Positions 1-7,996 are shown, counted from the stretch's first letter. The stretch: 10,973 nt of DNA from Candidatus Brachythrix odensensis (GCA_016714465.1 JADKDT010000022.1:1-10973); one strand, 5' to 3'. Numbers and translations: made by a program. Notes: generated by a model not told the origin, from the sequence alone.

Positions 1-1202
1 GAACGGTATTGCACATTGTGCAGCGCGACCCGCAGGGGATCGGTCACCGCAAAACTGATCGGGAGCGCCCAGTTGTTGTCGGCATACGAGCTCTCCTCGG
101 GGACGTGATACGGGTTGATCTCCGCCAATAGATTCACCGTGCCACTCAACCAGGCCCGCGGCAGCTCAAACAGAAAGCTATCGTTGATCTGGCCGCGATC
201 CGGGGCCACGCCGACACTGATGACACCGCCGGGGTTGATCGGATAGAGCGCGCCAAGCCGGGTGCTGCCGCGGATGCCGCTCAGGCGCGCAGTGGCGCTC
301 ACCGAGCCGCTCGCGCTTCGGACGTGGAAGCGGACGAAGGTGCGCTTGCCATCGACCAACACGACGCTGTTGGTGGGGTCCTGGACGGCCTGGGTGACCT
401 CGAGCCAGCTCGCGATCAGATTGGCCGAACCGGTGGCCGAACTATCAAAATCGCCGGTCTTCCAGCTCGACGGATTGGTCTTGCTGAACCCGGCAATCCC
501 GCCCCCCTGCACGTCGCTGGACGAGCGCAGATTCTCGAGGGTGTGCCCGATCTTCCCGTCGACCGTCCACGACATGTTGTTGAACGCGGTACGCGCCATC
601 CGGAGCTCGGCCGACCAATGGATCGGCACGCCATCCAGATCCTGGATAAAGCGCGCCGCGGTAAACGCGCCCAAGGGCTCGGTCCAGGCTCTCCATACGC
701 CGCCGAAGCCGCCCCGCGTGACCGACAGAATGCCCGTCTGGCCGATGGAGAAGCGCTTCGATTCCGCGCCGGGTGTCGCCGGCGGGCTGGCATTGGGGTG
801 CAGGTAGATGGCGACCTGATTCGTGGGCGAGAGCGCTCCCGACGCCAGCGGGAGGTTATTGAAGCAGGCCCAGACGATGGTGGCGGTGTGCTTCAGATAG
901 AGCTGGGCGTTGACGACCGATCCGCCCGTCAAGGTGATCGGGAGGGTCAGTAAGGTGGCGTCGCCACCATACTCGCCGCTTCCACCCGTAAAACACGATC
1001 CGTCGACGACCGGGATGACGGTGCCGGTGGGCACAAGGACATCCGCCAGGGGGACCAGTGGGCCGAGCGCTGGGCCGGCGTCGGCCAGGCGGACGAGCGG
1101 CTCGGGGATCGTCAGCGCGGCTAGCGGCGCGACGTGGCTCATTGAGACGGCAAGGGCGAATGCGCCAACAGCGCGCAACACGGGCGGGAGGATGGTTTTC
1201 AT
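1..1202 (-). CDS. Secreted beta-rich protein with CARDB-like module, C-terminus cut by window edge
   Basis: The minus-strand frame is open from an ATG at 1202 to position 1 (400 codons, no stop), so the C-terminus lies outside the window. It starts MKTILPPVLRAVGAFALAVS, a typical signal peptide with likely cleavage near the PLAA at about residue 29, so the product is probably exported. An AGGAG ribosome site (1210-1214) sits 7 nt before this ATG. An in-frame ATG at 1259 has no such site. Residues of about 264-390 contain LEVTQAVQD, then a GKRTFVRFHVRS strand, INDSFLFELP and a YADNNW ending. This resembles the Ig-like CARDB-type modules seen in surface or secreted proteins of Chloroflexota and others. 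Residues of about 40-260 (Gly, Ser, Thr and Asn rich, with two Cys) were not recognised. No catalytic motif is visible. Function unknown; an adhesin or the N-terminal part of a larger secreted enzyme are both possible. Confidence 0.82.
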   Translation of the reverse strand, partial: MKTILPPVLRAVGAFALAVSMSHVAPLAALTIPEPLVRLADAGPALGPLVPLADVLVPTGTVIPVVDGSCFTGGSGEYGGDATLLTLPITLTGGSVVNAQLYLKHTATIVWACFNNLPLASGALSPTNQVAIYLHPNASPPATPGAESKRFSIGQTGILSVTRGGFGGVWRAWTEPLGAFTAARFIQDLDGVPIHWSAELRMARTAFNNMSWTVDGKIGHTLENLRSSSDVQGGGIAGFSKTNPSSWKTGDFDSSATGSANLIASWLEVTQAVQDPTNSVVLVDGKRTFVRFHVRSASGSVSATARLSGIRGSTRLGALYPINPGGVISVGVAPDRGQINDSFLFELPRAWLSGTVNLLAEINPYHVPEESSYADNNWALPISFAVTDPLRVALHNVQYR

Positions 1203-1209
1203 GATCAAG

Positions 1210-1214
1210 CTCCT
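1210..1214 (-). promoter_or_regulatory. Ribosome binding site AGGAG of the secreted protein gene
   Basis: On the minus strand AGGAG lies 7 nt before the ATG at 1202. It favours this start over the in-frame ATG at 1259, which has no purine-rich site and would place 19 extra residues before the signal peptide. Confidence 0.6.
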
Positions 1215-1403
1215 GATTCGAGTCGTCTTCGGCGCGAGGACCTGGGGCGGCAACTTCATGGGTGCAGTTTAGTGGGTCGGGCGTACCCAAACCGTACCGC
1301 GCGCCGCGCTCGCCGCGCATCTGCCTTCCGGGCTACGGCCCGGCACACCCCATGCCCTCTCCCGCTGGGAGAACGGCTAGCTCTTGCTTGCACTCCCTTG
1401 CCA

Positions 1404-1432
1404 CCGACACAGGGGTATTGGTCTGCCATAAT
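1404..1432 (+). promoter_or_regulatory. Predicted sigma70-type promoter giving a leaderless mRNA
   Basis: CCGACA (1404-1409, matches TTGACA at four positions), a 17-bp spacer and CATAAT (1427-1432, five of six matches to TATAAT). The -10 box ends only 7 nt before the ATG at 1440, so transcription would begin at or next to the start codon. This agrees with the lack of a Shine-Dalgarno sequence there. The rest of the 1203-1439 intergenic region holds two small hairpins (1328-1343 and 1358-1372, 6-bp stems) and no other clear signal. Confidence 0.5.
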
Positions 1433-1439
1433 CGCCCGC

Positions 1440-2222
1440 ATGGACAACCTGTATCGGCACATCCTCTTCTCCCGCGAGGGCAAGATCGGCTTCGTCACCA
1501 TGAACCGCCCGGAGAAGCGCAACGCGCTGTCGGTCGAGCACATGGACGAGCTCATCGCCTGCTTCAAGGCCATCGGCGAGGACAAGACCCTCTCGGTCGT
1601 CATCCTGCGCGGGAATGGGCCCGTGTTCTCGGCCGGCCACGACCTGGGCGAGATGCTCGGCCGGGACGCGGACTTTTACGCGCACGAGTTCGAAGTGTGC
1701 ACGGTTCTAATGCAGACGATTCAGGGCATCCCGCAACCCGTCATCGCCCAGGTCCAGGGGATCGCGACCGCGGCCGGATGCCAGCTCGTCGCCACCTGCG
1801 ATCTGGCCGTGGCGGCCGAGGGCGCCCGCTTCGCCACGCCCGGGGTGAAGATCGGCCTGTTCTGCACCACCCCGATGGTCGCCCTGACCCGGGCGGTCGG
1901 CCAGAAGAAGTCGATGGAGATGCTCCTCACCGGCGATTTTGTGCCGGCCGGCGAGGCGCTGGCGTATGGGTTGATCAACAAGGTTGTTCCCGCCGACGCG
2001 CTGGAGGCCGAGACCTTCGCCCTGGCCAACAAGATCGCCAGTGCCAGCAGCGCCGTGATCGAGATCGGCAAGCAGGCCTTCTATCGCCAGTACGGCCTGC
2101 CCCAGGCCCAGGCCTACGCCTATGCCAGCGGGGTGATGGCCGCCAACGCCACGCATGTCGACGCCCAGGAGGGCATGGGCGCGTTTGTCCAGAAGCGCCA
2201 GCCGCAGTGGCAGGGGCGGTGA
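1440..2222 (+). CDS. Enoyl-CoA hydratase/isomerase family protein, ECHDC3-like
   Basis: A 260-residue crotonase-fold protein, full length for the family. The oxyanion-hole segments are visible as FSAGHDL (about 63-69) and ATAAGCQLVATCD (109-121), followed by the FATPGVKIGLFCTTP stretch (131-145) and a C-terminal QEGMGAFVQKRQPQW. The GLFCTTP and AFVQKRQPQW signatures match the ECHDC3 branch better than true hydratases. The two glutamates used by crotonase for water addition align with Gln115 and Gly135, so classic hydratase activity is unlikely. The substrate is presumably still an acyl-CoA, with an unknown reaction. The ATG at 1440 is chosen because homology begins immediately after it and the frame upstream lacks family resemblance. 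There is no ribosome site; translation is probably leaderless. The gene appears monocistronic and divergent from the secreted protein gene. Confidence 0.9.
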   Translation: MDNLYRHILFSREGKIGFVTMNRPEKRNALSVEHMDELIACFKAIGEDKTLSVVILRGNGPVFSAGHDLGEMLGRDADFYAHEFEVCTVLMQTIQGIPQPVIAQVQGIATAAGCQLVATCDLAVAAEGARFATPGVKIGLFCTTPMVALTRAVGQKKSMEMLLTGDFVPAGEALAYGLINKVVPADALEAETFALANKIASASSAVIEIGKQAFYRQYGLPQAQAYAYASGVMAANATHVDAQEGMGAFVQKRQPQWQGR

Positions 2223-2425
2223 ATTCGAGGACGCGCAGTTGCGTTAGTGCAGCGCCATCCTCGCGAAGGCGCAATGTCATTCGGTTAAGGTGCGCATGGT
2301 CAAGACGCCGCATGGTCGATCCTCCATTCTTGTCATCCTGAGTTACGGACCGCTGTCGGGGAAAGGGCTGTCAGAAACGGCGGCGGCGCGACGTCGTGGC
2401 GCGAAGGGAAGTGCGCTCCGGGCGA

Positions 2426-2494
2426 ACACCCTAAAGGTGGGCCCCTTCAAGCTTCTCCCTGCCGCGAGCGTATGTGGGCCCACCTTTAGGGTGT
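2426..2494. repeat. Perfect 19-bp inverted repeat around a 31-nt spacer
   Basis: The left arm 2426-2444 (ACACCCTAAAGGTGGGCCC) is the exact reverse complement of 2476-2494. No T-run follows on either strand, so it is not a standard terminator. The AGGTGGGCCC part of the arm is shared with the repeat cluster at 7967-8143, which suggests one repeat family. Confidence 0.85.
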
Positions 2495-2590
2495 GCGCGA
2501 TCGCGTCCAGCGGGCGATCCCGGTTTCTGTGCGCTCAGGATGACAAACGAGATGAGTGCGCACACGCGGGACGATGCGGGGCGCCGAGTC

Positions 2591-2683
2591 TTTGCCCGTC
2601 CGCGGCATGGGTCCCGCGCTTTCGCGCGGGATGACGGGCGTTGTGTTGACGCGCGGGATGACGCCGCCTTCGCGCGGGATGAC
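2591..2683. repeat. REP-like hairpin followed by repeated CGCGCGGGATGAC units
   Basis: TCCCGCGC (2612-2619) and GCGCGGGA (2624-2631) form a perfect 8-bp stem with a TTTC loop, enclosed by GCCCGTC (2594-2600) and GACGGGC (2633-2639). CGCGCGGGATGAC occurs at 2623-2635, 2650-2662 and 2671-2683. The first and third copies are both preceded by TT. Confidence 0.75.
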
Positions 2684-2688
2684 AGCCG

Positions 2689-4208
<1,520 letters not shown>

Positions 4209-4212
<4 letters not shown>

Positions 4213-4970
4213 TCGGGGTCGCCCTCGACGGCACGGGCTATGGCGACGACGACGCGATCTGGGGCGGCGAGTTTCTGGTCGCCGATTACGCCGGTTACCG
4301 GCGGGCGGCGCATCTGGCCTATGCGCCCCTACCGGGCGGCGACGCGGCCGTGCGCCGGCCATATCGGATGGCCCTGGCGCACCTGCACGCGGCCGGGCTG
4401 GCCTGGGATGAGGCCTATCCGTGCGTGGCCGCCGGCCCCCCGACCGAACAAAGGGTGCTGGCCCGCCAGCTCGCGGGCAACCTGAATTGCGTGCCGACCA
4501 GCAGCATGGGCCGGCTCTTCGACGCCGTGGCCAGCATGATCGGAGTGCGGCACGTCGCAACCTACGAAGCCCAGGCCGCGATCGAGATGGAGGCCATCGC
4601 CGAGACCTCCCATGCGGACGCGTATCCCTTCGACCTGACAGGGGACGAGCCGATCCGGATTGATCCGGCCCCGATGTGGCGAGCGCTTGGCGCCGACCTG
4701 CTCGGGGGGATGCCGGCCGCGCGGATGGCGGGGAGGTTCCACCGCGGGGTGGCTGCGGCCGTGGTCGAGGTCTGCCGGCGGATTGGCAGGCAGGAAGGGC
4801 TAAAGACCGTTGGGCTGAGCGGAGGCGTGTTTCAAAACATCACCCTGCTGGGCCTGTGCGTCCAAGGACTTCAAAGCCTCAGCTTTGAAGTCCTCACCCA
4901 CCGCCAGGTCCCGCCCAACGACGGCGGGATCGCGTTGGGGCAGGTCGCCATCGCGGCGGCGCTGGCCTGA
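4209..4970 (+). CDS. hypF: HypF C-terminal part (rest of Kae1-like domain) in a shifted frame
   Basis: From the GTG at 4209 this frame gives 253 residues beginning VIGVALDGTGYG and continuing with IWGGEF, SSMGRLFDAVAS, LSGGVFQN and PPNDGGIALGQ, all standard for the end of HypF. Added to the 507 upstream residues the total is about 760, the normal length of the family, so nothing but the frame is lost. GTG overlaps the upstream TGA as GTGA, so translational coupling of two subunits is conceivable. The split falls inside one nucleotide-binding domain, however, making a one-base indel (sequencing error or real lesion) the simpler reading. A perfect 13-bp hairpin lies in the coding sequence at 4865-4894. 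The same frame is open upstream to 3927, but those codons only shadow the N-terminal part. Confidence 0.85.
4865..4894. repeat. Perfect 13-bp stem, 4-nt loop hairpin inside hypF coding sequence
   Basis: AGGACTTCAAAGC (4865-4877), loop CTCA, then its exact complement 4882-4894. It encodes GLQSLSFEVL between GVFQN and PPNDGG. The spacing between those motifs is normal for HypF, so no extra residues were added. Confidence 0.85.
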
Positions 4971-4983
4971 TGGATGATTGAAA

Positions 4984-5030
4984 GCGATGCCCCCGCCCCG
5001 GCGTACGCCGGGGCGAGGCTGGGGCATCGC
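4984..5030. terminator. Nested palindrome between convergent genes, possible bidirectional terminator
   Basis: An outer 10-bp stem GCGATGCCCC (4984-4993) pairs with 5021-5030. Inside it lies a 22-nt perfect palindrome (4994-5015, CGCCCCGGCG-TA-CGCCGGGGCG), with a 5-nt bulge at 5016-5020. It fills the gap between the ends of hypF and the polyphosphate kinase gene. On the minus strand a T-run precedes the stem and only TTT follows. On the plus strand an A-run follows. A standard U-tract terminator is therefore not formed in either direction; it may instead be a dispersed palindromic repeat that blocks read-through. Confidence 0.45.
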
Positions 5031-5038
5031 CAAAAAAA

Positions 5039-6166
5039 TCACACCCCGTACACCTTCGGGATAAACGTCTGGTAGTCGACCGGCGGGCGCAGGTAGCCCG
5101 TCTCCTGGATCGTCGGGAGCTCGATCTTGGGCGGGACGATCTCCTCGTACGGGATCAGGGTCAGCAGGTGGTGGATCATGTTTAGATACGCGATGTTCTT
5201 GTTATCCGAATCGATCACGTACCACGGCGACTGTTTGGTGTCGGTGAACGAGAACATCTCGTCCTTGGCCCGCGAGTACTCGTGCCACATGGCCCGCGAC
5301 TTGAGGTCGATGGGGCTGAACTTCCAGCGTTTTGTGACGTCATTCAGGCGGGCCTGGAAGCGCCGTTCCTGCTCCTCGGGGCTGACTGAGAACCAGTACT
5401 TGATCAGGATGATCCCGGAGCGGATCAGCATCCGCTCGAACTCGGGGCACGAGCGCAGGAACTCGCGGTACTCGTCTTCGGTGCAGAAGCCCATCACCCG
5501 CTCGACGCCCGAGCGGTTGTACCAACTCCGGTCAAAGAGGACGATCTCTCCCGCGGCCGGCAAATACTGGGCATAGCGCTGGAAATACCACTGGCTCTTC
5601 TCGCGCTCGGTCGGCGTGCCCAGCGCGACTACCTTGCACACCCGAGGGTTGAGCTCTTCCGTGATTCGCTTGATGGCCCCGCCTTTGCCCGCGGCGTCCC
5701 GACCCTCGAAGATGATGACGACCTTGAGGCCCTTGGCCTTGACCCACTCCTGGAGTTTGACCAGCTCGATCTGAAGGCGGTCAAGCTGTTTGGCCGCTTC
5801 CTTTTTGCCGAGCCCGCCCTTGCCCAGGCTTTCGAGATCGCGCTCGATCTTTTCGCGATTCTTGTCGCGCTTGATCTTGAGCTCGCCTCCGCCTGCCGCC
5901 GCTTCCGCGGCGCTGTCCTTGTTCTTCTTCCTTTTCTTGTCCTTTTTGTCTTTCTTGGCCTTCTTCTCTGCGTCGGGCGGCGCGTCGGTCAGCGCTGCAA
6001 CGGCCATTTCGGGCGGTTCGTCCGACAGCTTCTCGCGCACCGGGGCGACCGCGACGACTGCGGCGGCCTCCTTCTTCTTCTTGTCGGGCTTGGCGGCGGC
6101 CACCGGGGTAGTCCCGTTTGGCGCGCGCTTCTTGGGGGCGGGCGTAGCTTTGGCGGTCTTGGCCAT
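5039..6166 (-). CDS. ppk2: Polyphosphate kinase 2 family protein with lysine-rich N-terminal extension
   Basis: A 375-residue protein. The catalytic part begins at about residue 100. It shows Walker A within FEGRDAAGKGGAIKR (about 153-167), Walker B in VLFDRSWYNR (209-218) and the lid sequence KRWKFSPIDLKSR (279-291). PPK2 enzymes transfer phosphate between polyphosphate and nucleotides; a single P-loop domain indicates class I or III, usually NDP to NTP. PPK2 proteins of this type are typically about 270-300 residues, so roughly 95 N-terminal residues are extra. They are Ala/Lys/Pro rich and low complexity, with a basic patch KAKKDKKDKKRKKNKD at about 69-84. The start is well supported: GGAGG lies 7 nt before the ATG and a good promoter sits upstream. 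The gene is monocistronic and convergent with hypF. Confidence 0.93.
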   Translation of the reverse strand: MAKTAKATPAPKKRAPNGTTPVAAAKPDKKKKEAAAVVAVAPVREKLSDEPPEMAVAALTDAPPDAEKKAKKDKKDKKRKKNKDSAAEAAAGGGELKIKRDKNREKIERDLESLGKGGLGKKEAAKQLDRLQIELVKLQEWVKAKGLKVVIIFEGRDAAGKGGAIKRITEELNPRVCKVVALGTPTEREKSQWYFQRYAQYLPAAGEIVLFDRSWYNRSGVERVMGFCTEDEYREFLRSCPEFERMLIRSGIILIKYWFSVSPEEQERRFQARLNDVTKRWKFSPIDLKSRAMWHEYSRAKDEMFSFTDTKQSPWYVIDSDNKNIAYLNMIHHLLTLIPYEEIVPPKIELPTIQETGYLRPPVDYQTFIPKVYGV

Positions 6167-6173
6167 GGATATA

Positions 6174-6178
6174 CCTCC
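6174..6178 (-). promoter_or_regulatory. Strong ribosome binding site GGAGG of the ppk2 gene
   Basis: GGAGG on the minus strand lies 7 nt before the ATG at 6166 and fixes that start, so the lysine-rich extension is really translated. Confidence 0.75.
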
Positions 6179-6203
6179 GTGTCAACCTCAGACTGTCTTG
6201 ATC

Positions 6204-6232
6204 ATTATGGGCCCGTGGGCCGAGTTTGTCAC
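6204..6232 (-). promoter_or_regulatory. Predicted sigma70-type promoter of ppk2
   Basis: Minus strand: GTGACA (6232-6227, five of six to TTGACA), an exact 17-bp spacer, then CATAAT (6209-6204, five of six to TATAAT). Transcription would start near 6197, giving a leader of about 30 nt that contains the GGAGG site. Confidence 0.65.
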
Positions 6233-6250
6233 GCGGGGGGCGCCTCGAAA

Positions 6251-6317
6251 AAACCTCGCAGGTAGGCGCCCGCGGTTTCCGGCCGCATCGACTCTATGGC
6301 GCCTACCTGCGAGGTTT
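6251..6317. repeat. Perfect 20-bp inverted repeat around a 27-nt spacer
   Basis: The left arm 6251-6270 (AAACCTCGCAGGTAGGCGCC) is the exact reverse complement of 6298-6317. It lies between the divergent ppk2 and DUF423 promoters. Its size and layout resemble 2426-2494, though the sequence differs. No T-run follows on the plus strand (TTTCCC). Confidence 0.85.
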
Positions 6318-6336
6318 CCCGAACGTAGGCATCAGC

Positions 6337-6342
6337 TATCAT
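6337..6342 (+). promoter_or_regulatory. Possible -10 box of a leaderless promoter for the DUF423 gene
   Basis: TATCAT (five of six to TATAAT) ends 9 nt before the ATG at 6352, and there is no Shine-Dalgarno sequence. No clear -35 box is seen; the matching position falls in the end of the inverted repeat at 6251-6317. Confidence 0.3.
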
Positions 6343-6351
6343 CCCAACCGC

Positions 6352-6738
6352 ATGTCCACCACCCAAACTGACGCCCGGCGATTCGGCCTCGCCGCGGCCC
6401 TGTCCGGCGCGATCGCCGTCGCGGCGGGCGCCTTCGCCACCCACGCCCTGCGCGGGACGCTCAGCGCGGACGCGCTGGCCAACTGGGAGACCGCCGCCCG
6501 CTATCAGATGTATCACGCCCTGGCCCTGATGCTGGTCGCCTGGCTGTCCGGCCAGCGCCCCGGCCGGCCGACCCGCATCGCCGGCTGGGCCTTCATCGCC
6601 GGGACGATCCTGTTCAGCGGCAGCCTGTATCTGCTCAGCCTGAGCGGGCTGCGCTGGCTCGGCGCGCTGGCGCCGTTTGGCGGGGCCGCCCTGATCGGCG
6701 GATGGCTCGCCCTGGCCTGGAGCTGGTTGCGAGGGTGA
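6352..6738 (+). CDS. DUF423 family small membrane protein (YgdD-like)
   Basis: 128 residues, the usual size of DUF423 proteins. After a short polar N-terminus the motif GAIAVAAGAFATHALRG, the NWETAARYQMYHALALML segment, IAGTILFSGSLYLLSL and LAPFGGAALIGGW follow. These are characteristic of the family and correspond to about four membrane helices. The function of the family is not established. The ATG at 6352 is chosen because only nine residues precede the first helix. The frame is also open further upstream, but that part crosses the inverted repeat and has no family resemblance. The stop codon overlaps the GTG of the next gene (GTGA at 6735-6738), suggesting one transcript and coupled translation with the exonuclease gene. 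Confidence 0.88.
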   Translation: MSTTQTDARRFGLAAALSGAIAVAAGAFATHALRGTLSADALANWETAARYQMYHALALMLVAWLSGQRPGRPTRIAGWAFIAGTILFSGSLYLLSLSGLRWLGALAPFGGAALIGGWLALAWSWLRG

Positions 6739-6810
6739 ACGCCGATCTGCGCGAGCGTCTGCGCCGGCTGGGGGTGGCCCGCGGGGTCACCCACCTCAAG
6801 CCCGCCCCCG
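6735..6810 (+). pseudogene. N-terminal segment of the YprB-like exonuclease, out of frame with the body
   Basis: The GTG at 6735 overlaps the DUF423 stop and gives MNADLRERLRRLGVARGVTHLKPAP, a normal N-terminus for this family. Near the C-rich stretch at about 6800-6815 this frame becomes meaningless and the matching continuation (LPEEAYPRASHAPG) appears one frame over. Restoring one base in the C-run would join them into about 416 residues. Uncorrected, the frame stops at 6868. Confidence 0.6.
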
Positions 6811-6865
6811 CCTGCCCGAGGAGGCGTATCCGCGGGCCAGCCATGCGCCCGGCCCGATCACGCCG

Positions 6866-7984
6866 GTGACGCTCGAGCCGATGGCGACGGCCTTTGGCCC
6901 GGCCTGGTTCCATCGCACGGTCTACCCGATCGGGCACACCCACGGCGATCGGCCGCTCTCGTCCGCCCTCGATCTCGCCCCCGAGGCCCTGGCCCGGGTC
7001 GCCGGCGGCCCCGGCGCGCCGCTGCGCGAGGCCCTCTTCCTCGACACCGAGACGACCGGGCTGGCGGGTGGCAGCGGGACGTTGGCCTTTCTGGTGGGGG
7101 TGGGGTATTTCGAGGGCGAGGCGCCCGACACCCACTTCATCATCGACCAGTTCTTCCTGCGCGACCCGGGCCAGGAAGCCGGGATGATGACGGCGATCGA
7201 TGGCCGCCTGGGCGGCCATCGATCGCTGGTGACGTTTAACGGCAAGGCCTTTGACATCCCCCTGCTCGAGACCCGCTTTGTCATGTCGCGCCTGGCCCCG
7301 CCCTTCTCCGAGCTGGGCCATCTCGACCTGCTCATGCCCGCCCGCCGGATGTGGCGCGGGTCGCTGGCCTCGTGCAGCCTGGGCTCGCTCGAGTTTCATC
7401 TGCTCGGGGTGCGGCGCGACCAGCAGGACATCGCCGGCTTCCTCATCCCCCAGTTGTATCGGGAGTATCTGCAGACCGGCGACATGAGCGACATGTCGCG
7501 GGTGATGTATCACAACCTGCTCGACATCCTGTCGATGGTGACCCTGGCCGCCCGGCTGAGCGACGCCTTCGAGTCCCCGCGCAACGCGCACGAGCACTTG
7601 GCCGTTGGGCGCCAGCACGCCCGGGCCGGGGCCTGGGAGCAGGCCGAGCAGGTCTATCGCGCCGCGGTGACGCGGATGGCCGATGAGGCCGCCGGCGATG
7701 GGCGGGCCGAGATCCAGCGCCAGCTCGCCCTGGCCCTCAAGCGCCAGGCCCGCCACGCCGACGCGGCCGAGGTGTGGGAGCAACTGGCCGACGGAGAGGG
7801 GGAGATCGCGGTCGAGGCCCTGACCGAGCTGGCCAAGCACTACGAATGGCGGGCGATCGATCTCGCCCGCGCCCTGCTATGCGCCCGGCGCGCCCTGCGC
7901 CTGGCCGGCGACGCCACGGCCCGCGAGGGGCTGAGGCATCGGATTGAGCGGCTTGAGCGGAAGCTGCAGGTGGGCCCCACCTGA
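6866..7984 (+). CDS. YprB-like RNase H fold exonuclease with C-terminal helical repeats (true N-terminus in another frame)
   Basis: 372 residues counted from the GTG at 6866, but conserved sequence in this frame already begins near 6812 and the real start is probably the GTG at 6735 before a frame break. The nuclease domain (about residues 55-232) has DTETTG (Asp60, Glu62), VTFNGKAFDIPLLETRF (Asp130), GHLDLL and YHNLLDILSM (Asp220). This fits the acidic two-metal pattern of DEDD 3'-5' exonucleases and the RNase_H_2 family typified by Bacillus YprB. Residues of about 240-345 are TPR-like helical pairs (HLAVGRQHARAGAWEQAEQVYRAA). The natural substrate is unknown. The last residues (QVGPT) and the stop codon are supplied by a copy of the AGGTGGGCCCCACCT repeat, so the original end may have been altered. 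Confidence 0.85.
   Translation: MTLEPMATAFGPAWFHRTVYPIGHTHGDRPLSSALDLAPEALARVAGGPGAPLREALFLDTETTGLAGGSGTLAFLVGVGYFEGEAPDTHFIIDQFFLRDPGQEAGMMTAIDGRLGGHRSLVTFNGKAFDIPLLETRFVMSRLAPPFSELGHLDLLMPARRMWRGSLASCSLGSLEFHLLGVRRDQQDIAGFLIPQLYREYLQTGDMSDMSRVMYHNLLDILSMVTLAARLSDAFESPRNAHEHLAVGRQHARAGAWEQAEQVYRAAVTRMADEAAGDGRAEIQRQLALALKRQARHADAAEVWEQLADGEGEIAVEALTELAKHYEWRAIDLARALLCARRALRLAGDATAREGLRHRIERLERKLQVGPT
7967..7983. repeat. 17-nt palindrome forming the end of the exonuclease gene
   Basis: CAGGTGGGCCCCACCTG, two 8-nt arms around one C. It contains AGGTGGGCCCCACCT, also found at 7997-8011, and overlaps the last codons of the preceding gene. Confidence 0.85.
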
Positions 7985-7996
7985 TGGAAATCCGAT

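Larger units (their letters stand above)
2223..2688. repeat. Gene-free, repeat-dense intergenic region
   Basis: No reading frame here resembles a protein. The region holds a 12-bp TGTCATCCTGAG motif at 2331-2342 with an inverted copy at 2534-2545, a 19-bp inverted repeat at 2426-2494, and several CGCGCGGGATGAC units up to 2683. TGTCATCCTGAG and CGCGGGATGAC motifs are typical of dispersed intergenic repeats in many GC-rich environmental genomes. I see no promoter or convincing ribosome site for hypF at its right end; the last repeat copy ends 5 nt before the hypF ATG. Confidence 0.7.

Noticed and set aside
262..953. Plus-strand frames opposite the secreted protein
   Set aside because: The minus frame is open across the whole stretch with a signal peptide, ribosome site and beta-sandwich signatures; the plus frames lack these.
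1272..1439. In-frame N-terminal extension of the crotonase-like protein
   Set aside because: Arg/Ala/Pro-rich translation of intergenic hairpins; family homology starts right after the ATG at 1440, which also has a well-placed promoter.
6635..7840. Minus-strand open frame of about 400 codons opposite the exonuclease gene
   Set aside because: Shadow of the plus-strand gene, which has clear exonuclease motifs; the antisense product has no recognisable features.
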